DNA of 64,000 bases from Sphingomonadaceae bacterium (GCA_947451145.1 CANFXW010000012.1:1-64000); one strand, 5' to 3'. Counted from the first letter of the stretch, positions 15,845-24,869 are shown. Translations and numbers: made by a program. Notes: generated by a model from the letters alone, not told the origin.

Positions 15845-18466
15845 ATGTCGCGTACCTTCAAGTTTCTTACCGCCACTCTGCTTGCAAGCAGCGCTCTCGC
15901 TGGAACAGCACAGGCTCAAGCCACGCCTCCGGCTCCTGCTGACGAGGCTGCTGCAGAAGCTCCACCAGCCGCCGGGGGCGATATCATCGTCACCGGGACG
16001 CGCGCAGCCGGCCAGCAGGCCGCGCAAAGCGCTGCGCCGATCCAGCTGGTTTCGGAAGAGGCGCTGACCCATGTTGCCCAGCCAAACCTCAACCAGGCGC
16101 TGACCCAGCTGGTGCCTTCGTTCCAGGCGCAGACCCAGGGCACCGACATGGCGAGCTTCTCGCTCTCGGCCCGTCTGCGCGGCATCAGCCCGAACCACAC
16201 GCTGGTGATGGTCAACGGCAAGCGCCGCCACGGCAACTCGATCCTTCAGGTGATCAACGGGGCTTTTGGCGGTTCGGCTGCGCCCAGCATCGATCTGATC
16301 CCGCCCGATATCGTCAAGCGTATCGAAGTGCTGCAGGATGGCGCAGCGGCGCAGTATGGCTCTGACGCGATCGCCGGCGTTATCAATATCATTCTGAAGA
16401 GCGACAATTCCGGCGGAACGATCAAGGCGACGGCGGGCCAGTATTATGACGGCGAAGGCACGACCTACAGCGCCAGCGGTAACGTCGGCATTCCGATTGG
16501 CGAGAACGGCTACCTCGACCTCTCGCTGTTCCACCGCCGCAATGACGTGACCACGATTGGCGATGGCCAGATCGCGGTGAAGAACCTCAACGGCACGACT
16601 GTCACCAACGTCTCGGCTGCGTTCAAGCCGCTTTATGATGCCCTGAACGCCCGCAACGGCACCGCTGCCATCAACGGCGGCCAGCCGGCATCGCAGCTGA
16701 CCCTGGCGTTCTACAACGCCGGCTACGACTTCGGCGGCTTTGAGTTTTACTCCTTTGGCGACGTTTCCTACCGTCATGGCGACGCCCTGCAGGGCTATCG
16801 CGTTCCGACCCGCGTCTGCCGCACGACGACAGGCGTGGCGCAAACCACCGATCCTACCCTCTGCTTCGGCACAACCGCGACCAATGGTCTGGTTCCGCAC
16901 ATCGAGGTAAAGCAGAACGAGTTTCAGTTCACCAACGGCTTCAAGGGTGACATCGGCGGCTGGGGCTGGGATCTCGCTGCCAGCTATTCGGAAGACAAGA
17001 GCGACATCTTGACCACCCATTCGGTGAACGCATCGCTGTTCGTCAACACCGGCCAATCACCGACCGACTTCTACGATGGCTCCTTCAAGTTCACCCAGTT
17101 CACGGGCACACTCGATCTGCACAAGGAATTCGACGTCGGTTTCGCCGATCCGCTGACCCTCGCGATGGGTGGCGAAATCCGCAAGGAAACCTATTCCATC
17201 ACCGCTGGGGACGCGATGTCGCGTTACGTCGAAGGCGGCCAGTCTTTCCCCGGCTACGCGCTCAGCGATGCGGGAACGATCAAGCGCACGGCCAAGGCCA
17301 TCTATGGCGATGTTATCGTCAAGCCGGTTGATGGCTGGCTGGTGGATATTGCCGGCCGCTTTGAGCACTATAGCGACTTCGGCAATACCGTGATCGGCAA
17401 GCTGACCACGCGTTATGACTTCAGTCCTGCCTTCGCGGTGCGCGGCACGGTGAGCACTGGCTTCCGCGCTCCTTCATTGCAGGAATCGGGCTATTCAGCG
17501 ACCAACGTCGGCCCGACCAGCGCGGTTCTGCAGCTGGCCCCCAGCTCGCCCGGTTCGGCCAGCGCCGGTTTTGGTGCCCTGAAGCCCGAGAAATCGACGA
17601 ACTTCTCGCTCGGTTTCGTCTTCCGGCCGATTCCGCGGCTCGTGGTTACGCTTGATGGCTATTACATCAAGATCCGCGACCGGATCGTCTCGTCCGGCCA
17701 GATCAACGGCCAGCTGTTTACCTCGCAGACCACGCTGGCTGCGCCGCAATTGACCCCTTTGATCAATGGCCTGACGCCCTATCAGCTGGTGCTCAACGCC
17801 ATCGCCGCGAGCGGCAAGCAGCTCGATCCCTTCGTGCTGACCAACGGCACCTTGGCGATCCAGACTTTTGCCAACGGGGTTGATACCAAGACCTTGGGCG
17901 TTGAGCTGGCAGTCCGCTATCCGGTCGATCTGCCCTTCGGCAAACTCGATCTGTCGATGGGCGCCAACTACAACGAGAACAAGGTAATCGCCAATCGGCT
18001 GGGCACGCTGTTCGGTATTCAGGCGCAGCAAACGCTGGAATCGGCCAGCCCCAAGTTCAAGCTGAACTTCGGCGCGCTGTTCAAGAGCGGCCGCTTCACC
18101 ATGAACACCCGCGTCAACTATTACAGCGCGACGACCAGTCTGGTGCAGCCAAACTCTGCTTCGACCACGCCCAAGCCAATTGCCGGAACCTTCTATCTGG
18201 CTGAGGTAAAGCCGACTGCGATCGTTGATCTTGAGCTCGGCTATGATGTCACCGATTTCCTCAACATCGCCATCGGTGCGAACAACTTGTTCAATAAAAA
18301 ACCGGAAATTCCGCCACTGGTCGCCGATTACAACGCAGCAACATGGCCGACGACGGGACGGTCACCCTACATCAACGGCTCGGGCACGATCAATGCGCCC
18401 TATACCTTCGGCCCCTATGGCTCGAACGGTGGCTACTACTACGCCCGTATGTCCGCAAAGTTCTGA
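15845..18466 (+). CDS. TonB-dependent outer-membrane receptor
   Basis: 873 aa from ATG 15845, with AAGGGGC upstream and a classical signal peptide (FLTATLLASSALAGTAQAQ). A TonB box DIIVTGTR, plug motifs (VNGKRRHGNSIL, then IEVLQDGAAAQYGSDAIAGVINIIL) and a C-terminal barrel ending in Phe (MSAKF) identify the class. The QYGSDAIAGVINI form is common in large sphingomonad and Xanthomonas-type receptors. It is followed by the second exported RidA-like protein and a cytochrome c, so it may import the amine, or an amine-containing compound, handled by the amine oxidase. Confidence 0.9.
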   Translation: MSRTFKFLTATLLASSALAGTAQAQATPPAPADEAAAEAPPAAGGDIIVTGTRAAGQQAAQSAAPIQLVSEEALTHVAQPNLNQALTQLVPSFQAQTQGTDMASFSLSARLRGISPNHTLVMVNGKRRHGNSILQVINGAFGGSAAPSIDLIPPDIVKRIEVLQDGAAAQYGSDAIAGVINIILKSDNSGGTIKATAGQYYDGEGTTYSASGNVGIPIGENGYLDLSLFHRRNDVTTIGDGQIAVKNLNGTTVTNVSAAFKPLYDALNARNGTAAINGGQPASQLTLAFYNAGYDFGGFEFYSFGDVSYRHGDALQGYRVPTRVCRTTTGVAQTTDPTLCFGTTATNGLVPHIEVKQNEFQFTNGFKGDIGGWGWDLAASYSEDKSDILTTHSVNASLFVNTGQSPTDFYDGSFKFTQFTGTLDLHKEFDVGFADPLTLAMGGEIRKETYSITAGDAMSRYVEGGQSFPGYALSDAGTIKRTAKAIYGDVIVKPVDGWLVDIAGRFEHYSDFGNTVIGKLTTRYDFSPAFAVRGTVSTGFRAPSLQESGYSATNVGPTSAVLQLAPSSPGSASAGFGALKPEKSTNFSLGFVFRPIPRLVVTLDGYYIKIRDRIVSSGQINGQLFTSQTTLAAPQLTPLINGLTPYQLVLNAIAASGKQLDPFVLTNGTLAIQTFANGVDTKTLGVELAVRYPVDLPFGKLDLSMGANYNENKVIANRLGTLFGIQAQQTLESASPKFKLNFGALFKSGRFTMNTRVNYYSATTSLVQPNSASTTPKPIAGTFYLAEVKPTAIVDLELGYDVTDFLNIAIGANNLFNKKPEIPPLVADYNAATWPTTGRSPYINGSGTINAPYTFGPYGSNGGYYYARMSAKF

Positions 18467-18473
18467 TCAGGCA

Positions 18474-18500
18474 GGGCAGGTGGCCACTGGGCACCTGCCC
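18474..18500 (+). repeat. Intra-operon hairpin
   Basis: GGGCAGGTG and CACCTGCCC make a perfect 9-bp stem with a 9-base loop, 7 bases after the receptor stop. No T-tract follows. It may stabilise the receptor message or partly block transcription into the ridA-like gene. Confidence 0.5.
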
Positions 18501-18528
18501 CGTCGCATTATCGAACGGAAATCCTGTA

Positions 18529-19029
18529 ATGCAAAAGTCTACACTCGCCTCCATAGCTCTCGTCCTTGCGAGCTCCGATGCGGCTCAGGCGAAATCACCG
18601 CCAGCGCCGAAACCGGTGATCGAGCGCACCTCTGCCAATCCGGCTCCGGTCATTTCCAGCACGGCCCTGTTGCCGGTGGGAAGCAAGATCCTCTACCTAT
18701 CCGGTTCGACGGCATCGCCCGTTGATCCGGCAAAACCCGATGATTTCGGTGATACTGCCACCCAGACCAAATCGATCCTCACCAAGATGAAGGCACAGCT
18801 TGAAGCCATGGGCTGGTCTATGGGTGATATCGTCAAGATGAACGTCTTTCTCGTCGCGCCAGAGGCAGGAGGCCGGATGGATGCGCCGGGCATGAACAGC
18901 GTGTTCAAAACCTTCTTCGGCACCCCTGAACAGCCTAACAAGCCGACCCGCTCGACGGTGCAGGTCGCCGCGCTTGGCCGCCCGACCACGCTGGTGGAGA
19001 TCGAGGCAATTGCTGCCAAGGCACCCTGA
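18529..19029 (+). CDS. Exported RidA/YjgF-family protein (copy 2)
   Basis: 166 aa from ATG 18529; the longer frame from 18343 overlaps the receptor gene. A signal peptide ends near SDAAQAKS, then a RidA domain: ILYLSGSTASPVD, a Gln/Lys-rich helix, MNVFLVAP, and TRSTVQVAALGRPTTLVEIEAI split at TRSTVQVAAL, with the family's binding arginine present. It differs clearly from copy 1, so this is an old paralogue and not a fresh duplication. It lies in the receptor operon with a cytochrome c after it. It probably hydrolyses reactive imines in the periplasm. Confidence 0.82.
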   Translation: MQKSTLASIALVLASSDAAQAKSPPAPKPVIERTSANPAPVISSTALLPVGSKILYLSGSTASPVDPAKPDDFGDTATQTKSILTKMKAQLEAMGWSMGDIVKMNVFLVAPEAGGRMDAPGMNSVFKTFFGTPEQPNKPTRSTVQVAALGRPTTLVEIEAIAAKAP

Positions 19030-19143
19030 GCTTGCCAAATTAACGGAACCACCCTGGGGGGAGGGTGTCTGAAAGGTATTCGGCCAAACGCAAACATTGC
19101 GCCACGCGCTGGGGGCGGCGTGATGGGCAGGGAGATCACATTC

Positions 19144-19527
19144 ATGGTTCGGAATTTTGTTTTTGCCGGCTTGCTAGGCGGCGCTGCACTGACGGCAGCC
19201 GCCGCAGCCGCGCCTGCCAATGTCGTGGCCAAGGGTAAAGTTGCCTTTGCCAAATGCGCGATCTGCCACAAGGCCGATGCCAGTGGAACTTCGACGATCG
19301 GGCCCAATCTGTTCAAGGTGGCGGGCCGCACATCCGGGACGCTGAAAGGCTTCAGCTATTCTCCGGCGATGGTAGCAGCAAAGCGCCCGTGGACTGGCGC
19401 GGCGCTTGATGCCTATTTGGCGGCACCTTCCAAGGCCATTCCCGGCAACAAGATGCCCTTTGCCGGTGTGCCGGACAGTGCCGAGCGCGCGGCTATCGTT
19501 GCCTATCTGCAAACGCTTGGAAAGTAA
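19144..19527 (+). CDS. Small periplasmic cytochrome c, cytochrome c2-like
   Basis: 127 aa from ATG 19144 (GGGAG 10 bases upstream), in preference to 19120. Signal peptide to about residue 24, heme-binding C38-A-I-C-H42, and axial Met104 in GNKMPF. The arrangement GPNLFKVAGR...FSYSPAM is that of class I cytochrome c2 proteins, mobile electron carriers. It may serve the amine oxidase, or the GMC dehydrogenase encoded on the other strand at 20447, which has no cytochrome subunit of its own nearby. Confidence 0.88.
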   Translation: MVRNFVFAGLLGGAALTAAAAAAPANVVAKGKVAFAKCAICHKADASGTSTIGPNLFKVAGRTSGTLKGFSYSPAMVAAKRPWTGAALDAYLAAPSKAIPGNKMPFAGVPDSAERAAIVAYLQTLGK

Positions 19528-19574
19528 CCCGGCCAAGGGATTGATGCCGTCATTTCCTGACCACCAAAATGCAC

Positions 19575-19609
19575 AACGCCAGCGCAGCGGAAATCCGTGC
19601 GCTGGCGTT
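19575..19609. terminator. Long perfect hairpin between convergent genes
   Basis: AACGCCAGCGCA and TGCGCTGGCGTT pair over 12 bp, and the inner CGGA/TCCG extends the stem with a one-base bulge. It lies between the stops of cytochrome c (+) and the UrcA gene (-). AATGCA/TGCATT further outside extend the symmetry. A bidirectional terminator is likely although T-tracts are short. Confidence 0.6.
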
Positions 19610-19646
19610 GAAATTGCATTCCCGGCAATGCCGGAAACGGCAGGGC

Positions 19647-19955
19647 TCAGTTGTTTGCGAGCTTCTTTCCAGCAGCGCTGGTCATCGCAGCGATCGAAGG
19701 CTCGAAGCTGGCCGACATTTCGCGGCGGCACTTGAAATCAGGCGACATATCGGCGCCGATGCGGTCGCCAGGATTGCAAACCCGGGCGATTTCTTGAGCG
19801 ACACGGCCCCGGAAGGCACTGACGCTGGCTGGATCGGCAAAATTCACACCGTCTGACGAAATGTGGAGTGCCACATTTTCACGAGGGGTGGCGCTTGCGC
19901 CGGCTGCGCCGACGAGCGTGCAAGCCGCGACAAGCGCGAGCTTAATGGCTTTCAT
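19647..19955 (-). CDS. UrcA family protein
   Basis: 102 aa with an AGGAGAG ribosome site. Signal peptide to about ASATP, then the UrcA pattern: a short beta segment with two Ser/Asp residues, VSAFRGRVAQEIARVCNPGD, and later Cys in FKCRREM. UrcA proteins are small exported proteins common in sphingomonads and Caulobacter; their function is not known. The two cysteines may form a disulfide. Confidence 0.8.
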   Translation of the reverse strand: MKAIKLALVAACTLVGAAGASATPRENVALHISSDGVNFADPASVSAFRGRVAQEIARVCNPGDRIGADMSPDFKCRREMSASFEPSIAAMTSAAGKKLANN

Positions 19956-20446
19956 GACAAACTCTCCTACGAATTGTTTTTTTGATTGATCTGTTTGGGT
20001 CAGGCGATCTTGCTCGACTTAGGCGAGTCTGGCCTGCCAAGTGCTCTGTTGGCACTCGCTTGCTAAATATGCCTGTAAATATTTAATACAAGGCGGAAAT
20101 TTCTGCTGCACTGCGGCAATAGTATTGCGCGTAGCAGCATCGTCCATCGGGAGAAATCACGCGATGTTCAACTATCCAGCCATCCAAATCGAGAGAACTT
20201 CATGAAACTGGACCGCTTTTTAACTTGTGAGCTGTGGTAAGTCCGACATGTCGCGTGGTCTGGTTGAACAGATCTGCACCTGGCCAAACAAGCGAGAAGT
20301 GACCGATTTCCGAATGGCTTCGCCGCGGCGCAACTTGCCTCAGGTGTTGATCCCGATGCCCAGCGACGCTGAATCGCTTCAGGTGAGCGCCCGTCGAGCA
20401 GCACGCCGACTCGCAAGATGATCTCGCTTGAGATGGATTCGTGGCA
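19956..20446. other. Intergenic region with small inverted repeat
   Basis: 491 bases between the leftward UrcA and GMC genes. TGCCAA-N8-TTGGCA (20035-20054) lies about 80 bases before urcA and could be a regulatory site; an AT-rich stretch follows it. The remaining 300 bases show no gene, hairpin with T-tract or repeat that I can support. Confidence 0.5.
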
Positions 20447-22111
20447 TCAGATTTCGCCGCGGCGCGCGAACTTTGCGATGTGGTCACCAGCACGGAATGC
20501 AAGCGCTTCGATGGTCTGCGTCGGCTGGCCGCGGCCGGATGTGACCATGCTGGATCCATCGCAGAGGAACAGGTTCTTCACGTCGTGGGTGCGGTGGTAC
20601 TTGTCGATCACCGAAGTGTCGGAATTGTTGCCCATGCGGCAAGTCCCGAGCAGGTGCACGCCGCCGTTGGCCGCACCAACTTCACCGGGATCGATCTGCA
20701 CCGCGCCCGCTGCATCCATGATCTCTTTGCCGCGTTCGACCATCCATTTTGCGTGTTTGATGTCATCCGCGTGGTCCTTGTAGGTTACGCGCATCGCCGG
20801 CACGCCCCAGGCATCTTTCAGCTCGGGATCGATGTCGACACGGTTGGTTTCCTGCGCGAGCGAGGTGCCATGGCCAGCGCAGGTCATCCAGTAGTTGTAG
20901 GATTCAAGGTATTCCTTGAACTTCGGGCCCCAGGTTGGCGTACCATCGGGCACGCTCTGCCCCCAGGTCAACGGCCCGCCGGACCGCGCATCAAATCCGC
21001 CACCGCCATAGAAACCGCGCTTCGGATCGCTGTCGTAAAAGTCATGAATGACGCGGGTTACATTGGCACCCTTGTACTCGTTCAGCGGGTTTTCGAACCG
21101 CGCAGCAACGCCGCCGCCCTTGTTGAACATCAGGTAACGGCCAACCTTACCGCTGGAATTGGCAAGGCCATTGGCAAACTGCGGCGTAGCCGAGTTGAGC
21201 AGAAGCTTTGGCGTTTCCGAGCCATTGGCGCAGACCACTACAGCGCGCGCCTTCTGGAAATGCTCGACCTTCTTGTTGTCGAAAAAATGCACGCCGGTGG
21301 CGCGACCGGCTTGGTCCATGCCGATACGGAAGACATAGCTGTCAGAACGCACCTCGCAGCGGCCGGTTGCTTCGGCCTCGGGAATAACGGTCCATACCGA
21401 TGATGATTTGGCCATCACCTCGCAGCCAAAGCCGCCACAAAGCCCGCACTGCGCGCAAGGCGGACGGCCCTTGTAGACCTGCGAATTGATCGCCATCGGC
21501 GCAGGGTAAGGATGCAGACCGAGCTTGCGCCCGCCGCGTTCGAACAGCACGCCGGAAGATTTCACCGGGAGCGGCGGCATCGGGTAGGGCTTGCTGCGCC
21601 AAGGATCAAAGGGGCTCGCGCCCGCCAGACCGGACACGCCGACTTCCCATTCCACCTTGGTGTAATAGGGTTCCAGTTCGGCATAGGTGATCGGCCAATC
21701 GACAAGGCTGGCGCCCTCGATCGGGCCAAGCTTGCTGCCTTCGATGAAGTCGATCTCGTGCAGGCGCCAGAAGTTGGCGTTGAAGTGCGCGCTGCTGCCG
21801 CCGACGATGCGTGCGTAGGTTAGCGGGTTTCTGCCCGCCACCCGGGTAGCCTTCTGGTTCGGGTCGCTGCGGAAGGTTTGCGGATTGGTGTTCGGGTTGT
21901 TGGTGATGCCCGACAGGTTGCGGTACTTCAGCTCGTCGTGTTCAAAGTCACCCGGTCCCATGCGCGGACCTTGCTCCATCACGACGACGCTGTTCCCGGC
22001 GCGTGACAGTTCGCGCGCCATGATGCCGCCGGATGCACCAGAGCCGATGACGATGAAGTCGACTATCTCGCTGGGCTTGTATATCTTGCGCTGCATGGTC
22101 TTGGTCGGCAT
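20447..22111 (-). CDS. GMC-family FAD oxidoreductase, gluconate/glucoside dehydrogenase large-subunit type
   Basis: 554 aa. FAD-binding IVIGSGASGGIMARELSRAG near residue 20, the acidic VVMEQG, a substrate loop with PCAQCGLCGGFGCE (Cys cluster seen in membrane sugar dehydrogenases), and the C-terminal GMC signature with HLLGTCRMG and LFLCDGSSMVTS. Oxidises a sugar or sugar alcohol and passes electrons to a cytochrome. The small-subunit gene ends 12 bases upstream, so they form a pair like the glucoside 3-dehydrogenase subunits. A second such pair lies at 29370-31694. The cytochrome partner is not in this operon. Confidence 0.88.
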   Translation of the reverse strand: MPTKTMQRKIYKPSEIVDFIVIGSGASGGIMARELSRAGNSVVVMEQGPRMGPGDFEHDELKYRNLSGITNNPNTNPQTFRSDPNQKATRVAGRNPLTYARIVGGSSAHFNANFWRLHEIDFIEGSKLGPIEGASLVDWPITYAELEPYYTKVEWEVGVSGLAGASPFDPWRSKPYPMPPLPVKSSGVLFERGGRKLGLHPYPAPMAINSQVYKGRPPCAQCGLCGGFGCEVMAKSSSVWTVIPEAEATGRCEVRSDSYVFRIGMDQAGRATGVHFFDNKKVEHFQKARAVVVCANGSETPKLLLNSATPQFANGLANSSGKVGRYLMFNKGGGVAARFENPLNEYKGANVTRVIHDFYDSDPKRGFYGGGGFDARSGGPLTWGQSVPDGTPTWGPKFKEYLESYNYWMTCAGHGTSLAQETNRVDIDPELKDAWGVPAMRVTYKDHADDIKHAKWMVERGKEIMDAAGAVQIDPGEVGAANGGVHLLGTCRMGNNSDTSVIDKYHRTHDVKNLFLCDGSSMVTSGRGQPTQTIEALAFRAGDHIAKFARRGEI

Positions 22112-22123
22112 GGGGCAGCTCCG

Positions 22124-22756
22124 TCAGGCGGTGTAGGGCTTGGTTCCGGGATAGGGTTCAAACCCCGGATAATCCTTGTCGTAATAGCCGAAGGGAGGTT
22201 CCCAGAAGTGGTTGTCCTCCACGCCCATCAGCTTCCAGCCGATGTTGTCGTGATTGCCGCCGTATTTCGGCAAGGCAATCAGGCCGAGCAGGGTAAGCCG
22301 CCGGACCGCGGTGAAAAAAGGTGTCTTGTCGACCTCTTTGAGCCAGGCGATTTGCTGTGCTTCTGGCGCTGAAGCGAATGGCTTGTCCGCGCCAAAGCGG
22401 ACCGCATAGGCGCTCTTGAACTCGGCGAGACCCTGCCGCATGTTTGGAAGCTGCGCCGCGAAGAACGTGCCGAGCGCGCTGTCGATGAAGTAAATGACCT
22501 TGGCATCATGGGCGCCTGGAGAGGTGCCGCCGGGCACGATCTGGTTAGCGATCGCATCAATATCTGCTGCTTCCGCCACGCTCAGTGTGGTGAGTGTTGA
22601 TGGCGGCGACGGCTCGCCAGCCATGCCCTTCATGTCATGGCCAGCGTGTTCGGCAGCAAAAGCGATGTCCGGCCAGTTCATGGCGATCCAACTGGCGCTG
22701 GCCAGATTGCCAACTGCAGCCAGAAATTGGCGGCGCGAGGGGATGGTTTGTGCCAA
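22124..22756 (-). CDS. Gluconate 2-dehydrogenase subunit 3 family protein (Tat signal)
   Basis: 210 aa from TTG 22756, behind GGAG with a 6-base gap; no ATG fits. A twin-arginine signal (SRRQFLAAVG) ends near AFAAEH, followed by a His/Met-rich stretch (HAGHDMKGM) that could bind metal, and the family's helical domain with IVPGGTSPGAHDA and the late NHFWEPPFGYY. The small subunit carries its folded GMC partner out through the Tat pathway. The partner gene follows at once. Confidence 0.83.
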   Translation of the reverse strand: MAQTIPSRRQFLAAVGNLASASWIAMNWPDIAFAAEHAGHDMKGMAGEPSPPSTLTTLSVAEAADIDAIANQIVPGGTSPGAHDAKVIYFIDSALGTFFAAQLPNMRQGLAEFKSAYAVRFGADKPFASAPEAQQIAWLKEVDKTPFFTAVRRLTLLGLIALPKYGGNHDNIGWKLMGVEDNHFWEPPFGYYDKDYPGFEPYPGTKPYTA

Positions 22757-23160
22757 TGGTCACTCCGAAACTGGCTGGAAAGCCGAACGTTTCAGACCAC
22801 GCGACTATTGCTGACGGAATACGACAAACTGCGCACATGGCGGCGATACCGGGATTTCGATGGGATATCCGCCTTGTCGCCGTCGCCGGAATGGCAGCTT
22901 TCAGGTCAGGATCGCGAGGAGCAGACATTGCTGTGCGTTGTCTGGCCTTGCCGTAACCTGACGTTCCAAGAAGCGACGGACAACGGCAGGAAAGCCCCAC
23001 AGCCAGTCGCTCGCAATATGCGACTGCTAGATAAACAAACGGCAGGTTTCCAGTATTGGAGCGAATGCCGCGAACGGCCGCAATATCAGCGGGTGCTGCC
23101 AGCTTAAGAAAATCCAATCGTGGGGTTCGACTGAGAGGAATCCAGAGATTTTTCCTTCTA
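22757..23160. other. Intergenic region, nothing definite
   Basis: 404 bases between the leftward epimerase and subunit-3 genes. Presumably contains the promoter of the GMC pair. Open frames across it lack ribosome sites and family features, and I see no hairpin or repeat of note. Confidence 0.5.
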
Positions 23161-24036
23161 TCATAAGGCTCTGGCGCATAACTCGATCTGGCAATTGACG
23201 CTTTCGTTCGGCTCAAGCGAGACTATTCCACTTCCGCCAGCACTCGAATTTACTGCGTTGGTAATGTGACTGACGGGTTCGGCACAGAACCACTTGGCTA
23301 ATCTGGGAACAAAAACCGATGTGAAGGAAAGGCTCGGGTCGCAGGCGATAGAAAGCGCAATTCGCTGCGATGGCCAACGGACCATTATGTCGCCACTTCG
23401 TCGGCAATACACGGTATCAACCAATCTCCTTTCGACCGGTTGCCCAGCCCACCAGTCGATTGGCACCTTCGCCTCCTGCAGTTCCAAAGGTAAGCCATCG
23501 GCGTCATTGAGCCACTCCCCTTCGTGAAGGGCCAGGAGCTGCGTTTGTTCGTCTCTCGGGAAATAGGGATGAAATCCGAGGCCAGCGGGCATGGGGCTTT
23601 CGCCAAGGTTTGTGAGCGATAACGCCAGCCGCAATCCGTCTCCGCTCAGCCGGATGCACTGGCGAGCAACGTATTCCCAAGGCCATTCGCCTCCGGGATA
23701 GTGATGCTCAACTACTGCCGAGCTTCCATCAGCCTCGATCAAATCCCATTCTGCAAGCCATCCGAATCCATGCAGCGGGTGCGGATGGCTGGTGCCGGGG
23801 AAATTTGGTGCCAATTGCACCTGCTTGCCCATCCACTCAAACCGCCCGTGGGCAATGCGGTTCGAGAACGGAACGAGCGGAAAACACGCGGCATCCAGAA
23901 TCGAGCTGCCCTGCGCCGTTCGCATCAGCGGCTCCCCGCGCCAAGTAAAGCTTCGGATCGACCCGCCAATTGCTGGCGCAAAGGTGAGGGCGTAATCGCC
24001 CGCTGCCAGTTTCAGAACCGGGCTTTCACCGCTCAC
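23161..24036 (-). CDS. Aldose 1-epimerase family protein
   Basis: 291 aa from GTG 24036, 2 bases after the PhyH stop; the longer frame to 24168 overlaps PhyH. Galactose-mutarotase fold: NRIAHGRFEW, HPLHGFGWLAEWDL with the conserved His, LGFHPYFPRD with the second His, and a late Glu in NAVNSS...LEPNESV. It interconverts anomers of a sugar released in the pathway. In the genome it sits under the PhyH gene and next to the GMC dehydrogenase pair, which use sugar substrates. Confidence 0.85.
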   Translation of the reverse strand: MSGESPVLKLAAGDYALTFAPAIGGSIRSFTWRGEPLMRTAQGSSILDAACFPLVPFSNRIAHGRFEWMGKQVQLAPNFPGTSHPHPLHGFGWLAEWDLIEADGSSAVVEHHYPGGEWPWEYVARQCIRLSGDGLRLALSLTNLGESPMPAGLGFHPYFPRDEQTQLLALHEGEWLNDADGLPLELQEAKVPIDWWAGQPVERRLVDTVYCRRSGDIMVRWPSQRIALSIACDPSLSFTSVFVPRLAKWFCAEPVSHITNAVNSSAGGSGIVSLEPNESVNCQIELCARAL

Positions 24037-24038
24037 GA

Positions 24039-24869
24039 TCAGGCCGTCAGTGAACCCAGATGGGTTTCCCAGGTGATCGTATCGTTGTGCGAATGGGTGA
24101 AACCGATAGAACGCTCGAAATCGACGCAGGCTCTGGAACGGAACGCGACGATATAGGTGCGGCGCCAACGGTCAGGTGATGAATTGCCGCCCGAGCCGTG
24201 GACAATTAGCTCGTCATGCACGGTAATGTCACCGCGCTTCAGAGGCAGTTCAACGACGCGGTCGTATTCAGACAGTTCCACGCTGAGGATATGCGACTTG
24301 CTGCGGTCTTCACCCATCAGCGGGCGGTGGGGGCGCAGACCCTGCTTTTGCGAGCCGGGGACCACCTTGAGGCAACCATTCTCCGGATCGGCATCGTCGA
24401 GCGCGAGACTGCAGGTAGCGGTGAGCGGTTCAGGCGTGCCGGTCGGCCAATAGCCAAGGTCCTGATGCATGGTGAACACGGCATCAGGCTTGGCCGGCCT
24501 CTTGGCGAGGAACTGGTCGTAATCGAGCGTTGCACTTGTCCCCAGCAGTTGGCGCGAGATCGAAGCCGCGCGCTGCTCGTAAAGGTTGCCGCGCAGCGAC
24601 GGTTCATACCGGCGCGGCAGGACGGCGTTGACCAAACTGAAGTCTTCGAACTTGCGATCATAGGGGCCGGACATATCGCAGAAGTCCTTGCCCATGTCGG
24701 GCACCTGACCCGTGATGAAGCGCTCGAACTCAGCCTCGATCGGGGCCAGTTCGTCTTCGGTCATGACATCACGCACGGTGATGTAGCCGTCGCGATGGAA
24801 CTGTTCGATTTGTTCTGGAGTGAGGATGTAGTCCGCGCCCCGGCGGCCATATTGTGGATTCTGTTGCAT
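24039..24869 (-). CDS. Phytanoyl-CoA dioxygenase (PhyH) family Fe(II)/2-oxoglutarate oxygenase
   Basis: 276 aa from ATG 24869. The facial triad is visible as H-x-D in TMHQDLGYW and the distal His in DELIVHGSGGN, with the 2-oxoglutarate-binding Arg following in RRTYIVAF. N-terminal ILTPEQIEQFHRDGYI is typical of the family. Bacterial PhyH enzymes hydroxylate varied small molecules. The substrate here is unknown; coupling with the epimerase suggests a sugar-linked compound. It lies 102 bases after the ROK regulator gene on the same strand, possibly in one transcript. Confidence 0.86.
   Translation of the reverse strand: MQQNPQYGRRGADYILTPEQIEQFHRDGYITVRDVMTEDELAPIEAEFERFITGQVPDMGKDFCDMSGPYDRKFEDFSLVNAVLPRRYEPSLRGNLYEQRAASISRQLLGTSATLDYDQFLAKRPAKPDAVFTMHQDLGYWPTGTPEPLTATCSLALDDADPENGCLKVVPGSQKQGLRPHRPLMGEDRSKSHILSVELSEYDRVVELPLKRGDITVHDELIVHGSGGNSSPDRWRRTYIVAFRSRACVDFERSIGFTHSHNDTITWETHLGSLTA

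Noticed and set aside
15632..17056. 474-codon open frame on the minus strand
   Set aside because: Antisense of the TonB receptor whose protein is clearly real; composition of the shadow is Ala/Arg/Val-rich with no fold features.
20227..20421. Small plus-strand ORF in the gap before the GMC gene
   Set aside because: No ribosome site, no family features, and surrounded by stops of the other frames; treated as non-coding.
22637..23107. Plus-strand ORF across the gap upstream of the subunit-3 gene
   Set aside because: Part of it is opposite the subunit-3 leader, and its product has no recognised domain or start signals.
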